Counted from the first letter of the stretch, positions 37,476 through 48,906 are shown. The stretch: 64,000 nt of DNA from JACCXG01 sp963750935 (GCA_963750935.1 CAVVSR010000004.1:124001-188000), one strand, 5' to 3'. Notes: generated from the letters alone by a model not told the origin. Made by a program: numbers and translations.

Positions 37476-39463
37476 ATGCGCCGCGTCCTGCTCTTTTTCT
37501 GCGCTGATCGTGGCCGCTGCCGGCCTGCTCGTATCCGGCCAGGAGCAGAAGCCCGAGCCGCAGCGGCCCACGTTCAGGACCGGCGCGCACTACGTCCGCG
37601 TGGATGCCTATCCCACGCGCGACGGCAAGCCGATCCTCGGGCTCACCGCCACTGACTTCGAGCTGCTGGAGGACGGCAAGCCCCAGACCATCGACGCGCT
37701 CGAGTTCATCGACCACCCGGAGTTCACGCCGCTCAACGAGCGCCGCGACCCCAACTCGCAGCGCGACGCGTTCGAGCTGGCGCGCGACCCGAAGTACCGC
37801 GTCTTCGTCCTCTACCTCAACGCGTTCAACGTCGATTTCGGCGGCTCCCACCGCACCCGCGTGCCGATCACCGAGCTGCTCAACCGCATGATGGGGCCGC
37901 AGGACCTCTTCGGCCTGCTCACGCCGATGCAGAGGCCGAAGGACCTGATCCTCGGCCAGCAGACGCTGGTGATCCAGGAACAGCTCGAGAAGCTGCCCTT
38001 CTGGGGACTCGAGGGCCGGATTGAGCCGCAGCCCGGCGAAGCTCGAGCTGGAGGCCGCCTATCCCAACGAAGCCAAGCGGCTGGTGGCCCTGCGGCGTCT
38101 CGACAAGGTCTATTCCGATCTCGAGGGCCTCGTGGAGATGCTCGGGGAGCTGCGCGAAGAGCGGAAGAACATCATCTTCTTCTCGGACTCGCTGTACTCG
38201 CCGCCTGCCGAGTTCCGCGACATCGCCATGGATTCGACGCGCGGCGGCGGCCGGCCGCCCGGAGTCGGCGTCAACGACAAGGGCACGCTGACCATGGGCA
38301 GCCGGAACGCCGGGGACCCCGATCGACTCGCGATGAGCCAGGAGCGCGCCAGGCTGCTGGGCATGAACTACGAGCAGCGTTTCCGCGATCTGCTCCGTCG
38401 CTCCCGTCAGGCCAACGTCTCCTTCTATACGGTCCGCCCCGGCGGCCTCGACGCCGCGTCGAGCATGCTGAACGACGGCACCTCCAACCTCGCCGTGCTG
38501 GCGGAACAGACCGACGGCGTGTCGGTCCTGCAGACGAACGACCTGCGGGCCGGCCTGGGCAAGGTCGCCGACGATCTCTCGTCGCACTACGTGCTCGGCT
38601 ACTACACCAGCAACACGCGGTGGGACGGCCAGGCGCGCAAGCTCACCGTTCGTCTCAAGGCCACACGGCAGAACATCCGCGCGAGGCGCGAATACCGGGC
38701 GCCCACGGAAGAGGAGATGGCGTCGATCCGCAATGCCCGGACCGCGGCGTCGGCGCCCGCAGCGCCGCCGGCGCCGGAGAAGATGGCGTTGAGCGCGCTG
38801 TCGCGGATCAGCCCGTCGTCGCGTGCGCAGGCGTACGGCATCGCGCAGGGTCCGAACCTCGCCATCGTCGCCGAGCTGTCGGCCGCCGAGATCGAGTCAG
38901 GGCGATGGAAGCAGGGGGCGGAGGTCGAGATTCTCCTGACGCCGAAGAGCGGCGCCGCCACCACCGTGGCCGGCCGCATCGATCCGGGATACCGTGGCGC
39001 GGTCATTCGCGTGCCGGTCGGCGCAGATGCCGGGCCGTGGCAGGCGGTGGTGAAGGTGCGCGGCGGCGTCGATCAGATCAGCGACTCCGACACCATTGCG
39101 ATTGCGCGCCCGGAGGGACCGATTCTCGGAAAGCCGCTCGCCTATCGTGCGGCGTCCGCCGCGGCGTCGGCTTACCGGCCGCTGGCCATCTTCGCGTTCA
39201 GGCGGACGGAGCGCCTCCGGCTCGAATGGCCCGTCCTGCAGCCGCTCACGTCGCACCAGGCGCGGCTCCTCGATCGCAACGGCAACCCGATCGCCGTGCC
39301 GGTCCCGACCACCGTGCAGGATGTCGACGGCGGCTCGGTGATCACCGCCAACCTCAATCTCGCGCCGCTCTACATCGGCGACTACGTGATCGAGATCACG
39401 GCCAAGGCCGGCGACAAGACCGACCTGCAGATGATCGCGATCCGCGTGTCCAACGCGCGGTGA
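37476..39463 (+). CDS. Exported VWFA-related protein (acidobacterial type), frame broken twice
   Basis: About 660 residues. Starts MRRVLLFF at 37476; a T-homopolymer near 37490 shifts the frame, after which the signal peptide continues as ALIVAAAGLLVSGQ. Then the TIGR03436-type domain: VRVDAYPTRDGKPILGLTATDFELLEDGKPQTI, a VWA-like Rossmann core (FVLYLNAFNVDF; LREERKNIIFFSDSLY; VSFYTVRPGGLDAA), LAEQTDGVSVLQTNDL and SSHYVLGYYTSNTRWDGQARKLTV. The rest is a beta-sandwich tail. A second break lies near 38040. The MIDAS serine motif is not intact (LNAFNVD in place of DxSxS), typical of this family. Function unknown; very common in acidobacteria. Confidence 0.85.
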
Positions 39464-39569
39464 CGCCGCGCGCATCCGCGATCGCAGCGTATCTGTATTA
39501 GCGGCCGCCGACTTCGCGAGACTTCGTGGCTTCCGTCTTCAGGCGGTAATGGGTCAGTTTGAAGGAACG

Positions 39570-39770
39570 CTACTTGCGCGTCACAGCCAGCCAGAGCGTG
39601 CGCGCCAAACGGCTCTCCACGCGTATCCGCTGCACACCCAGAACGACAGCCAGAGGGAAGAGGACCACGAGGACGAACCCGATCAAGGCCCAATTGGGGA
39701 CCGAGAATGGCCCCAACCACATGAGCATCGCCGCGAGAACTGCGCCCACGATGATGATTCGGGTGACCAT
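39570..39770 (-). CDS. Small two-helix membrane protein
   Basis: 66 residues: MVTRIIIVGAVLAAMLMWLGPFSV, NWALIGFVLVVLFPLAVVLGVQRI, then a basic tail ESRLARTLWLAVTRK. GGAGGG lies 6 bases before this ATG, which supports it over an upstream in-frame start at 39821. Function not recognised. Confidence 0.6.
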   Translation of the reverse strand: MVTRIIIVGAVLAAMLMWLGPFSVPNWALIGFVLVVLFPLAVVLGVQRIRVESRLARTLWLAVTRK

Positions 39771-39815
39771 CTCAAGCCCTCCGGTTAGCCGTGTAGACCT
39801 ATAGGTTAACCCGGC

Positions 39816-39947
39816 AATCACCGATCACCGGTCACCGATCCCGACTCTTCACGACTCCCAAAACCAGAAACTCCCAACTCCCAACCTCCGACTCCCCAAC
39901 GAGGAGCGAGAGATTGGAAGTTGGGAGTTGGGAATTGGGAGTTACCG
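39816..39947. repeat. Composite heptamer repeat block (GATCACC, AACTCCC and inverted GTTGGGA units)
   Basis: Three consecutive runs with a 7-base period: AATCACC GATCACC GGTCACC GATCCCG (39816-39843); AACTCCC AACTCCC AACCTCC GACTCCC (39869-39896); ATTGGAA GTTGGGA GTTGGGA ATTGGGA GTTACCG (39913-39947). Runs two and three are inverted relative to each other and can pair into a hairpin around GAGGAGCGAG. The block ends at the stop of the S9 peptidase gene. AT-richer than its surroundings. Confidence 0.9.
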
Positions 39948-39949
39948 AC

Positions 39950-42900
39950 TTACCGCGACGCCGAGTCGGTGGTCGCCTTCGCTTCCTTCGGCTTGAACAT
40001 CTGCGTCACGTCGCGCTTGCCGCGCTCCAGGAACGGCACGCCCTTCTCCATCCACTCCGGCTTCGGCCTGCCGAGCAGGTAATGGTCGAAGAACTCGTCC
40101 TGGTGGACGGTCCAGTGCTTCATGTTGTCGCGGTTGCGGAGGCCGTGCGGCTCGCCGTTGTAGACGAACATGTAGCCTTCCTTGCCGAGCCGGCGCAGCG
40201 CGCTGAAGAACTCGATGCCCTGATACCACGGCACCGCGTCGTCTTCGTCGTTGTGGATGCTCAGGTACGGCGTCTTCACCTTCTCGACCCAGAAGATCGG
40301 CGAGTTCTCGATGAACTGCAGCGGCGCGTCCCATGGCGGCGCGCCGATGCGGCTCTGGGTCTTCTGGTACTGGAACGCGCGGGACATGCCGGTGCCCCAC
40401 CGGATGCCGCCGTAGGCGCTGATCATGTTCGACACCGAGGCGCCGGCCTGCACCGCGGCGAACATGTTGGTGCGGGTGATCAGGTGCGTGATCTGGTAGC
40501 CGCCCCACGAGTGGCCCTGGATGCCGATCCGCTTCGGGTCGATGTAGCCCTTCGCGACGATCTCGCTGACCGCCGGGATCACGCACTTCTCGGCGCTCTC
40601 GCCCGGATAGCCGGTGTCGTAGACGATGTCGGGCATGAGCACGACGTAGCCGTTGCTGACGTAGCGCGTGATGTTGATGCTGGTGCCCGGGTTGGGCGCG
40701 CGGTAGCTGTGCAGCCCTTCCGACAGCTCTTCGTAGATGTAGACCATCAGCGGGTACTTCTTCGCCGGATCGAAGTTGTCGGGCTTGGCCAGGATCGCGC
40801 GCAGCTCCTTGCCGTCGGCGTTGCGGTACTTGATCAGCTCGGTCTTGCCCCAGACGTAGTCCGCCTGCTGCGGGTTGGCGTTCGACACCTTCTTCATGTC
40901 GCGGAAGCTGGTGTCGGTCACCCAGAGATCCGGGAACTCGTCGAAGCGGGACACGGTGACGACCAGGCGGTCGGCATTCTTCGCCTTCGTGATCTGTCCG
41001 AACGCCTTCGGCAGCATCACGATCTTCTCGGGCGCGGCGCTGCCGTTCAGCGCAACGCGATAGAAGCCGCTGTCTTCGGAGCGGTCCTCGTTGGCCGAGA
41101 GCAGGAGCGGGCGATCGCCCGGGATGGTGCGCTGCTCGGGATCGAGCGAGCGATAGCGGAAGACGATCTGCTGCTTGCGCCCGTCGCCGTTGGTGACCAT
41201 GCGCGCGCCGCTGCCGTCGGGACGCACCTCCCAGATGTCGTACTTGTCGTAGAGCAGGACCGAACGATCGTCGGCGGTCCAGCCCGCGGTGCCATAGGCC
41301 GGCGGCAGGCTCGGCGAGTCGTGATCCTCACGCCAGAAGTTGAGGCCGAGCTTTTCGGTCAGGTTGACGCGCACGCCGTCGGAGACGCGGTAGGTGAACC
41401 AGTCGTTCTGCGCCTCGTCGAAATAGAGCACGTACTTGCCGCCGGGCGACAACGACTGCGGCGAACCCGAGCGGAAGTGCTCGGCGATCTTCTTGCGCTG
41501 CCCGCTCTTCAGATCCACCAGGTACGAGTCGCCATAGCTCGAGTCCCATGACACTTCCTGGCGGTACGGCAGATCGTCGGTGCCGAGCGACGCGCGACGG
41601 ATCCTCGCCCGGGTTCACGGTCGGCAGCTCCGGCGTCGCCAGCTGCACGAGCCGCTTGTCCGACAGGTGGACGACGGCGCGGTAGCTGCGGCTGCGCTCC
41701 TGCTGCGCGCGGACGCGCTGCATCGGCTGCAGCAGCGGATCCTTCCAGTGCCAGAGATCGACCTGCCGCGGCTCGGGCGCGCCGTCGGCCGCCGGCGGCG
41801 GTGGCGGCGGGGCGGTGCCGAGGAACAGCCGCTCGCCGTCCTCGGAGAAGCGCGGCGCCCCCTGATCGCTGACGACCATGCCGGCCGCGATCCCGCGGGT
41901 GCTCGCCGACACCAGCTCGGTCGCGGCGGTGTCGCCGGTCTTCCAGTGATAGAGGCGATAGGGCGCGACGTCCTTGTCGTACTCCGCCTGATCGCTGAGG
42001 AACGCAAGCTGGCGGCCCTGCTCGTCGAACGTGAAGCTCTTGTAGTTGCCGCGGCCCTTGTGCAGCGGACGCACGGCCCCGTCGCTCATCTGCCGGGCGA
42101 ACGCGCCGTCCTCTTCGGCCTTGGGCGACGAGACGCCGTAGGCGATCCAGGCGCCGTCGCGATTCCACGCGAAGTCGGTCACGAGCGGAATCACGACCTC
42201 CTGGCCGTTCGAGAGATTCCGCAGGATCAGGTCGTTGCCTGGATCCTTGCGCCGGCCGCGCGGCGTGTTGGCGGCCTCGCGTCCTTCGGCTTCGGCCGGC
42301 TGGCCCTGCTGTCCGCCTCGGCCCGCGGCCTGGGTCGGCTGCGTCGCCGGTGTGGTGGCCGTCGGCGATGCAGGCGATGTGGGTGATGTCGCGCCGGGCG
42401 TATTGGCCGCCGGAGTCGAGGGCGGCGGAGCCGGAGGACCACCGCCGCGGCCGCCGCGGCCGCCGCGGCCGGCGCCACCGGCGCGGCCGGTGCCGCGATG
42501 CAGCGCGACCCACGTCGAGGACTCCTCGGCGAGGCTGATCGCGCCGATCCGCTCGACCGTGGCGACCTGTCCCGAGGCGAGGGTCATGATGCCGGCGGAG
42601 TTGCGCGGCTGATTGCGCTGGGCTTCGGCTGATCCTTCTCCGCGGCCCTGCCCTTCGCCGCGGCCCTGGCCGCGGGCGCCGGCGCGCCGCTCCTGTTCAC
42701 GCTGGCGCTCCTCGTCGGCCTTGGTCGGCACGATGCTGAAGACCAGGAACTTGCCGTCGGCGGTGAATTCCGGACTGGTCCCGCGCGGATGCCGGTGCTC
42801 CTGCCCCGACTGCAGGTTCCTGACGATCAGCTCGCCGTCCACGCCCTGCGCGGTGACCGCATAGGCCAGCCATTGCCCATCGCGCGACAGCGTCGTGCCC

Positions 42901-43046
42901 TGGATCGATCGCCAGGCGTCGAACACGTCGTAGGCCAGCGGACGCTTCGCCGCCTGCCCGCGCAGGTCGATCGAGAGCGTCGGCAGCGCCAGGACGAAGA
43001 CCGCACAACACGCCAGGAGAGCACGGCGCTGGAGTCGAGCACGCAT
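39950..43046 (-). CDS. Exported S9 family peptidase with low-complexity propeller insertions, one frame break
   Basis: About 1030 residues. Signal peptide (MRARLQRRALLACCAVFVLALPTLSID). A long propeller holds a Gln/Arg/Gly-rich stretch (EERQREQERRAGARGQGRGEGQ) and a Gly/Pro/Ala/Thr-rich insertion of about 90 residues. After a frame change near 41590 it continues (SWDSSYGDSYLVDL) into the hydrolase domain with Ser in GIQGHSWGGYQ, Asp in HNDEDDAVPW and His in NGEPHGLRN: a complete triad. GAGGTGG precedes ATG 43046. Likely digests peptides in the periplasm or outside the cell. Confidence 0.9.
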
Positions 43047-43118
43047 CAATCCACCTCTTTCCGGGAACGGAGCCGATACCGCCGAAGGCGAATATTATGA
43101 CGCCGAAGGGAGCGTGAT

Positions 43119-44264
43119 GTGCGCAGCAACGTCGGACTGGCCGTGCTCATGATCGCCGCGGCCGGCCTCGCACTCGGCGGCCAGGAGCGGCCGCGCGCGC
43201 GGGACCTCGGGATCGCCCCCGGCCTGGGACAGCCCGGCTCGCACAATGCCATCACCGACGTGGCCGGTGTCCGCGTCGGCCACGTCACCGTCGTCTCCGG
43301 CGATGCCGTGCGCACCGGCGTCACCGCGGTGCTGCCGCACGAGGGCAATCTGTTTCGCGACAAGGTCCCGGGCGCGGTGTTCGTCGGCAATGCCTTCGGC
43401 AAGCTGGCGGGTTCGACGCAGGTGCGCGAGCTCGGCACGATCGAGTCGCCGATCGTGCTCACCAGCACGCTGTCGGTCGGCACCGCGCTCGACGCGACGG
43501 TGCGCTGGACCCTCGCCCAGCCCGGCAACGAGAGCGTGCGATCGGTCAACGCGCTCGTCGGCGAAACCAACGACGGCGGCCTCAACGACATCCGCGGCCT
43601 GCACGTCACGCGCGAGCACGTCACCGCCGCCATCACCGGCGCGCGGACCGGCGCGGTCGACGAGGGCGCCGTCGGCGCCGGCACCGGCACGATCGCCTTC
43701 GGCTGGAAAGGCGGCATCGGCACATCGTCCCGGCGCGTGCGCGAGCAGCAGCACGACTGGACGGTCGGCGTGCTGGTGCAGACCAACTACGGCGGCCGGC
43801 TGACGATCGCGGGGGTGCCGGTGTGGAAGGAGCTGTCGCCGTCGCGGACCGCGGCGTCGTCGAGCCCGAGCCGACTGCAGTCTAGCGGCAGCGCAGATGG
43901 CGGATCCTGCATGATCGTCGTCGCCACCGATGCCCCGCTCGACGCGCGCGATCTCGAGCGGCTGGCGGCACGCGCGATCTACGCGATGGCGCGGACCGGC
44001 TCGACCTACTCGAACGGCAGCGGCGATTTCGCGATCGCGTTCTCGACGCATCCGTCGCTGCGCGTCACCCCCGCGCCCGGCCCGCAGCCACGGACCGTGC
44101 TGCCCACCGACAGCGTCTCGGGACTGTTCGAGGCGGTCATGGACGCCACCGAGGAGGCCATCTACAACTCGCTGCTCAAGGCCGTCGACACCACCGGCAA
44201 CGGCCGCACCGTGCGGGCGCTGCCGATCGAGCCGCTGAAAGCGCTCCTGAAGAAGCGGCTATAA
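43119..44264 (+). CDS. P1 family peptidase (DmpA / L-aminopeptidase D-esterase type), exported
   Basis: 381 residues with an N-terminal signal segment (VGLAVLMIAAAGLALGGQ). Family segments: GSHNAITDVAGVRVGHVTV, GVTAVLPH, NAFGKLAGSTQVRELGTIESPIVLTSTLSVG, NDIRGLHVT, GTGTIAFGWKGGIGTSSR and the self-cleavage/nucleophile region GGSCMIVVATDAPLDARDLERLAARA, where the Ser of GGSC is at the autoproteolytic position. Such enzymes are N-terminal-nucleophile aminopeptidases that cleave themselves into two chains. GTG start at 43119 with GGGAG upstream. Divergent from the S9 peptidase gene across about 70 bases. Confidence 0.9.
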   Translation: MRSNVGLAVLMIAAAGLALGGQERPRARDLGIAPGLGQPGSHNAITDVAGVRVGHVTVVSGDAVRTGVTAVLPHEGNLFRDKVPGAVFVGNAFGKLAGSTQVRELGTIESPIVLTSTLSVGTALDATVRWTLAQPGNESVRSVNALVGETNDGGLNDIRGLHVTREHVTAAITGARTGAVDEGAVGAGTGTIAFGWKGGIGTSSRRVREQQHDWTVGVLVQTNYGGRLTIAGVPVWKELSPSRTAASSSPSRLQSSGSADGGSCMIVVATDAPLDARDLERLAARAIYAMARTGSTYSNGSGDFAIAFSTHPSLRVTPAPGPQPRTVLPTDSVSGLFEAVMDATEEAIYNSLLKAVDTTGNGRTVRALPIEPLKALLKKRL

Positions 44265-44266
44265 TC
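44261..44266 (+). promoter_or_regulatory. -10 element overlapping the stop codon of the P1 peptidase gene
   Basis: Perfect TATAAT whose TAA overlaps the P1 peptidase stop codon (CTA TAA). A CTGAAA at 44236-44241 (4/6 to TTGACA, 19-base spacer) is a possible -35. It would start transcription about 40 bases before the VPS10-like gene. Confidence 0.5.
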
Positions 44267-44311
44267 GCCGCGCAACGCTTGGTGAAGCCTTCCCTTCCTG
44301 GAGTTCTGCGC

Positions 44312-47300
44312 ATGCACCGTCTTCGTTTGATCGCGCTCGGCGCCTGTGTCCTCGCCGTCGGCGGCCAGTCGCTGATCGCCGGCCGCGGGCAGCAGCCCGC
44401 GCCGCCGGCCGCCGCCAGCACCACACCGGGGCAGACGCCGCTCGACGCCCTGCATTTCAGGCCGATCGGCCCGGCGTCGATGTCCGGACGCATCTCCGAT
44501 GTCGCCGTGTTCGAGGCGAACCCGTCGCTCTACTACGTCGCGACCGCGCACGGCGGCGTGTGGAAAACGACGAACAACGGCACCACGTTCGAAGCGCAGC
44601 TGCAGGACCAGGGTCACATGTCGATCGGCGACGTGACCGTGTCGCAGAGCAATCCGGATCTCGTGTGGGTCGGCACCGGCGAGTCGAACAATCGCCAGAG
44701 CACGTCATGGGGCGACGGCGTCTACAAGTCGCTCGACGGCGGCAAGACCTACACGAACATGGGGCTCCGCACCTCGAAGCACATCAACCGCATCGTCATC
44801 GATCCGCGGAACAACGACGTCGTGCTGGTGGCCGCGACGGGCAGCCTGTGGGGCGCCGGCGGCGAGCGCGGCGTCTTCAAGACCAGCGACGGCGGCGAGA
44901 CCTGGAAGCACGTGCTCAAGGTGGACGACGACACCGGCGCGAACGAGCTGGTCATGGATGCGACCAACAGCCGCATCCTCTACGCGAGCACCTACCAGCG
45001 TCGCCGCACGGAATGCTGCATGAACGGCGGCGGCCCGGGCAGCGGGATCTGGAAATCGACCGACGGCGGCGACACCTGGACGCGCATCAAGGGCGGCGTG
45101 CTCGATCAGCCGCTCGGACGCATCTCGCTCGACGTCTACCGCAAGCGGCCGAACATCCTCTACGCGACCATCGAGGGCCCGGCGGCAGCCGGTCCCGGGC
45201 GCGGCGGACGGGGCGGCGGCGCGGCTGCAGCGAATGCGGAGGCCGGACCCGGCGCAGCACAGGAAGGAGCGGCCGCGGCACAGGCCGGACAGGCCGGCGG
45301 ACGTCAGGGCGGCCGCGGCGCGGCGCCGGCGATCAACGCCGACGCGACCGGGCTCTATCGCTCGGACGACTCCGGCGCGACCTGGCGGAAGGTCAACAAC
45401 GCCAACCCGCGGCCGATGTATTTCAGCAAGGTCCGGATCGATCCCAACGATCCCGAGGTCGTCTACATGGCGGGCGTCGGCCTGCACCAGACCCTCGACG
45501 GCGGCCGCACGATGGCGACGGACGTCGCGGCCTCGACCCACGACGACATTCACGCGATCTGGGTCAACCCGGCCAACTCCGATCACGTGCTGATCGGCAA
45601 CGACGGCGGGCTCGCGGTGTCGTACGACCGCGCCCAGAAGTGGAACTTCCTGCCCAACCTGCCGGTCGGCCTCTTCTACCACGTGAGCGTGGACATGGCG
45701 ACGCCGTACAACATCTGCGGCGGCATGCAGGACAACTACAACTGGTGCGGGCCGAGCGCGGTGCGCGGCGCCGCCGGCATCGCCGGCTTCCACTGGTGGA
45801 CGCTGCTCGGCGGCGACGGCTTCGTCGTGCTCCAGGACCCGACCGACTATCGCATCGCCTACACCGAATCGCAGGACGGCAACATCGTCCGCGTCGATCG
45901 CGTCACCGGTGAAACGCTCGGCATCCGGCCGGTTGCCGCACCCGGCGAAACGCCGCTGCGCTGGCACTGGGACACGCCGCTCACCTTCTCGCCTCACGAT
46001 CCCAAGGTCGTGTTCGCGTCCGGCAATCGCGTCTACCGATCGAACGATCGCGGCCTGACCTGGACGCCGATCAGCCCCGACCTGACGAAGAACCAGAATC
46101 GCGACGAGGTCGTGACGATGGGGCTGAAGAACAGCGAGATCCGCATCGCCCGCAACGACGGCATCGTCGCCTGGCCGGCGGTCGTCTCGTTCGCCGAGTC
46201 GGCGAAGAAGGCTGGCGTCATCTATACCGGCACCGACGACGGCAACCTGCACGTGACGCGCGACGGCGGCAAGGACTGGGCAAGCGTTGCCGACCGGATA
46301 CCCGGACTGCCGAAGGGGATCTTCGTGTCGGACGTCGTCCCGTCCCGCTTCGCCGAGTCGAACGTCTACGCGTCGTTCGACGGCCACCGCCAGAACGACT
46401 TCGAGACCTACATCTACGCGAGCACCGACTTTGGGCAGACGTGGACATCAATCGCGGGGAACCTGAAGGGTGAGGTCGCGCGCACGCTGACCGAGGACCA
46501 GAAGAATCCCGACGTGCTCTATCTCGGCACCGAGACCGGCCTCTTCGTGACGCTCGATCGCGGAAAGAGCTGGCAGCGGCTGCGGGCCAACCTGCCGACG
46601 GTGCGGATCGACGAGATCACGCTGCACCCGCGGGACAACGCGATGATCCTGGCGACGCACGGCCGCGCCATCTGGGTGCTCGACAACCTGGCGCCAATCC
46701 AGGAGCTCGCCGCGGCACAGGCGGCGACCGCGGACGCGCGGCTGTTCTCGACGCCCCCGACCTCCATGTTCCGGCGGCCGACGCGCGATCGGAACTACGA
46801 GTTCTGGGGCGATCAGACGTTCTATGGAGAGAACCCGCCGCAGGCGGCGGTCATCTCCTGGCTCGCCAAGCGCGAGCTGTCCAACGTCGCCCTGCGCATC
46901 ACCGACGCCGCCGGGCGTCAGGTCCGCGAGATCTCCGGTCAGGTGCTCGCCAACTCGGGCAAGGCCGGCCTCCAGTCAGCGTGCTGGGATCTGCGCGTGC
47001 AGCCGGCGCCGGCGCCGACGGGACTCGGCGGCGGCGGCCGTGGTGATGCCGGCGGCGGACGCCAGGGCGGCGGCGGCCGGACAGGCACAGCCCCCCAACC
47101 CGTTCGGCGCGGGCTGCGGTGGCGGTGGTGGCGGGTTCGGAGGCTTCGGCGGCGGTGGCGGCGGCAATCCGGGACCGTATGTGCTGCCCGGGGCCTACAA
47201 CGTCTCGCTGGTCGCCGACGGCAAGGTCCTCGACACCAAACCGCTGCGCGTCGCCGCGGATCCGGAAATGTCGCTCACCGACGTCGAGCGCAAGCGGATG

Positions 47301-47771
47301 TACGACATGGCGATGGAGATGCACGAGCTCCAGCGTCGCGTCACGGAGATGGGCAACGCGATCAGCGCGCTCAATCGGCAGATGCCGGACGTGTCGAAGA
47401 CGATCGACAGCCGCACCGACCTGCCGCCCGACGTGAAGCCGTCATTCGAGGCGGTGGACAAGCAGCTGCTCGAGCTGACCGCGAAGTTCGCGCCGCCGGC
47501 AGGCGGACGCGGCGGCGGTGGTGGTGGCGGCCGCGGCGGCGCCGCCGACACGCCGGTCGGAAGGCTCGCTCAGGCGAAGAACGGGTTGATGGGCGGGATC
47601 GCGGTGACGGCGCAGACCACGGACGCCTACAAGCGGTCGAAGGCCGAGATCCCGAAGGCGCTCGAGGAAGCGACGGCGTTCCTCTCCAAGGTGCAGATGC
47701 TGAGCGCCGTGCTCGGCAAGCACAACATCACGCTGACGGTGACGCCGCCGGCGCGGACCGCCACGCAATAG
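44312..47771 (+). CDS. Exported VPS10/sortilin-like beta-propeller protein, one frame break
   Basis: About 1150 residues. Signal peptide MHRLRLIALGACVLAVGGQSLIAG. BNR/Asp-box repeats typical of sortilin and sialidase propellers recur: VWKTTNNGTTF, VYKSLDGGKTYTNM, VFKTSDGGETWKHV, IWKSTDGGDTWTRI, LYRSDDSGATWRKV, VYRSNDRGLTWTPI, LHVTRDGGKDWASV, LFVTLDRGKSWQRL. A C-terminal coiled-coil region (MYDMAMEMHELQRRVTEMGNAISALNRQM) follows. Two Gly-rich stretches, one in the propeller (near 45200) and one near 47030-47170 where the frame breaks. Often annotated as glycosyl hydrolase, but no catalytic residues for that can be seen; a binding role is as likely. TGGAG precedes the ATG. Confidence 0.88.
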
Positions 47772-47779
47772 GACCCGGC

Positions 47780-47806
47780 GGGGTCGCCGGCTACTCCGGC
47801 GACCCC
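47780..47806. terminator. Bidirectional terminator hairpin
   Basis: Perfect 11-bp stem (GGGGTCGCCGG / CCGGCGACCCC) with a 5-base loop, 9 bases past the VPS10-like stop. The stop codon of the convergent asparaginase gene lies in the loop, so it can serve both. No clear U-tract on either side. Confidence 0.6.
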
Positions 47807-48906
47807 GTCAGCAGCGGCTCGAGCGACTCGAGGCGTGGGCCCTTGTCGTCGCAGACGGCGAACTCCAGTTTCCCGGTGTTGTACATCGTCACGCCGGCGT
47901 AGTCGCCGCGGGCGTTGAGGATGTAGAAGTTGATGTTGAAGTTCGGCTCGCCGCGCGCGTTCAGCAGCCGCTTCTCGATCTGGTTGGCCTTGATCCGCCG
48001 CAGCGCCTCGAGGCCGGCATCCTTCGGATGCTTGCCCCGCCGCATCTCCTCCACGATCAGGAACGACGCCAGGCTGTAGAGATTCGCTTCCCCCCGGCCG
48101 GTCGATCCGGCGGCGCCGACGGCGCCGTCGACGTAGAGACCGGCGCCGAGAATCGGCGAGTCGCCGACGCGGCCAGGAATCTTCCAGGACAGCCCGCTGG
48201 TCGTGGTGACGCCGCAGATCTCCCCTTTGGCGTTCACGCCGTTGCAGTTGATCGTCCCGTAGAAGTGATTGGGATCGACCAGCCCCTCGGCCATCATGTC
48301 GCGATCGACCTGCCGGAGCGCCGCCTCGCGCTTGACCGGATCGAGGTAGTGCAGCGGATCGGAGCGCCGCTTCCACTCGAGCCAGCTGCCGCGCGAGCGC
48401 TCGGTGTTGAGATCCGCCTCGATCGTGAACCCCATGCCGCGCGCGAAGCGCTGCGCGTCGCCGCCCACCAGCAGATGGTGATCGGTGAAGTCCATCACCT
48501 TCTGGGCGACGAGCGACGGCGTCCGGATGCCCTCCAGGCACGCGACCGCGCCGGCGCGCTTCTTCGGCCCGTGCATGCACGAGGCATCGAGCTGCACGAC
48601 CCCTTCGGCGTTGGGCAGGCCGCCGTAGCCGACGCTCGTGTCGAGCGGGTCGAGCTCGACAATGTTGACGCCGGCAACGAGCGCCTCCAGGACGTCCTTG
48701 CCGTCGGTCATCATCGCGAACGCCCGCTCCACGCAGGTCTGCGGGCCGCCGTTCTTGTAACGGTGCCCGTTGGCCGACGACACGACCACCGGTCTGACCG
48801 CGCCGCGCGACGCCACCGCCGGCGCCTGCGCCTGTGGCTGGGCCGCAGCCGCCAGGCTGGCCGCGGCGCCGCTGATGACGAACTCACGTCGATTGAGTGG
48901 CGACAT
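47791..48906 (-). CDS. Exported N4-(beta-N-acetylglucosaminyl)-L-asparaginase family enzyme
   Basis: 371 residues. Twin-arginine signal (SPLNRREFVISGAAASLAAAA). Ntn-hydrolase of the asparaginase-2/aspartylglucosaminidase family: VVVSSANGHRYKNGGPQT, GVNIVELDPLDTSVGYGGLPNAEG, FYGTINCNGVNAKGEICGVTTTSGLSWKIPGRVGDSPILGAG. The Thr of YGTINC is at the autoproteolysis and catalytic position. Cleaves GlcNAc-Asn or isoaspartyl bonds. Start at 48906; a longer frame to 48939 would displace the Tat motif. TAT export fits a folded periplasmic enzyme. Confidence 0.9.
   Translation of the reverse strand: MSPLNRREFVISGAAASLAAAAQPQAQAPAVASRGAVRPVVVSSANGHRYKNGGPQTCVERAFAMMTDGKDVLEALVAGVNIVELDPLDTSVGYGGLPNAEGVVQLDASCMHGPKKRAGAVACLEGIRTPSLVAQKVMDFTDHHLLVGGDAQRFARGMGFTIEADLNTERSRGSWLEWKRRSDPLHYLDPVKREAALRQVDRDMMAEGLVDPNHFYGTINCNGVNAKGEICGVTTTSGLSWKIPGRVGDSPILGAGLYVDGAVGAAGSTGRGEANLYSLASFLIVEEMRRGKHPKDAGLEALRRIKANQIEKRLLNARGEPNFNINFYILNARGDYAGVTMYNTGKLEFAVCDDKGPRLESLEPLLTGSPE

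Noticed and set aside
39816..39947. CRISPR array
   Set aside because: Units are 7 bases with no spacers and no cas genes nearby.
44312..47771. Glycosyl hydrolase assignment for the BNR-repeat protein
   Set aside because: Asp-box repeats define a propeller but not catalysis; no sialidase Arg triad or Tyr/Glu pair can be located.
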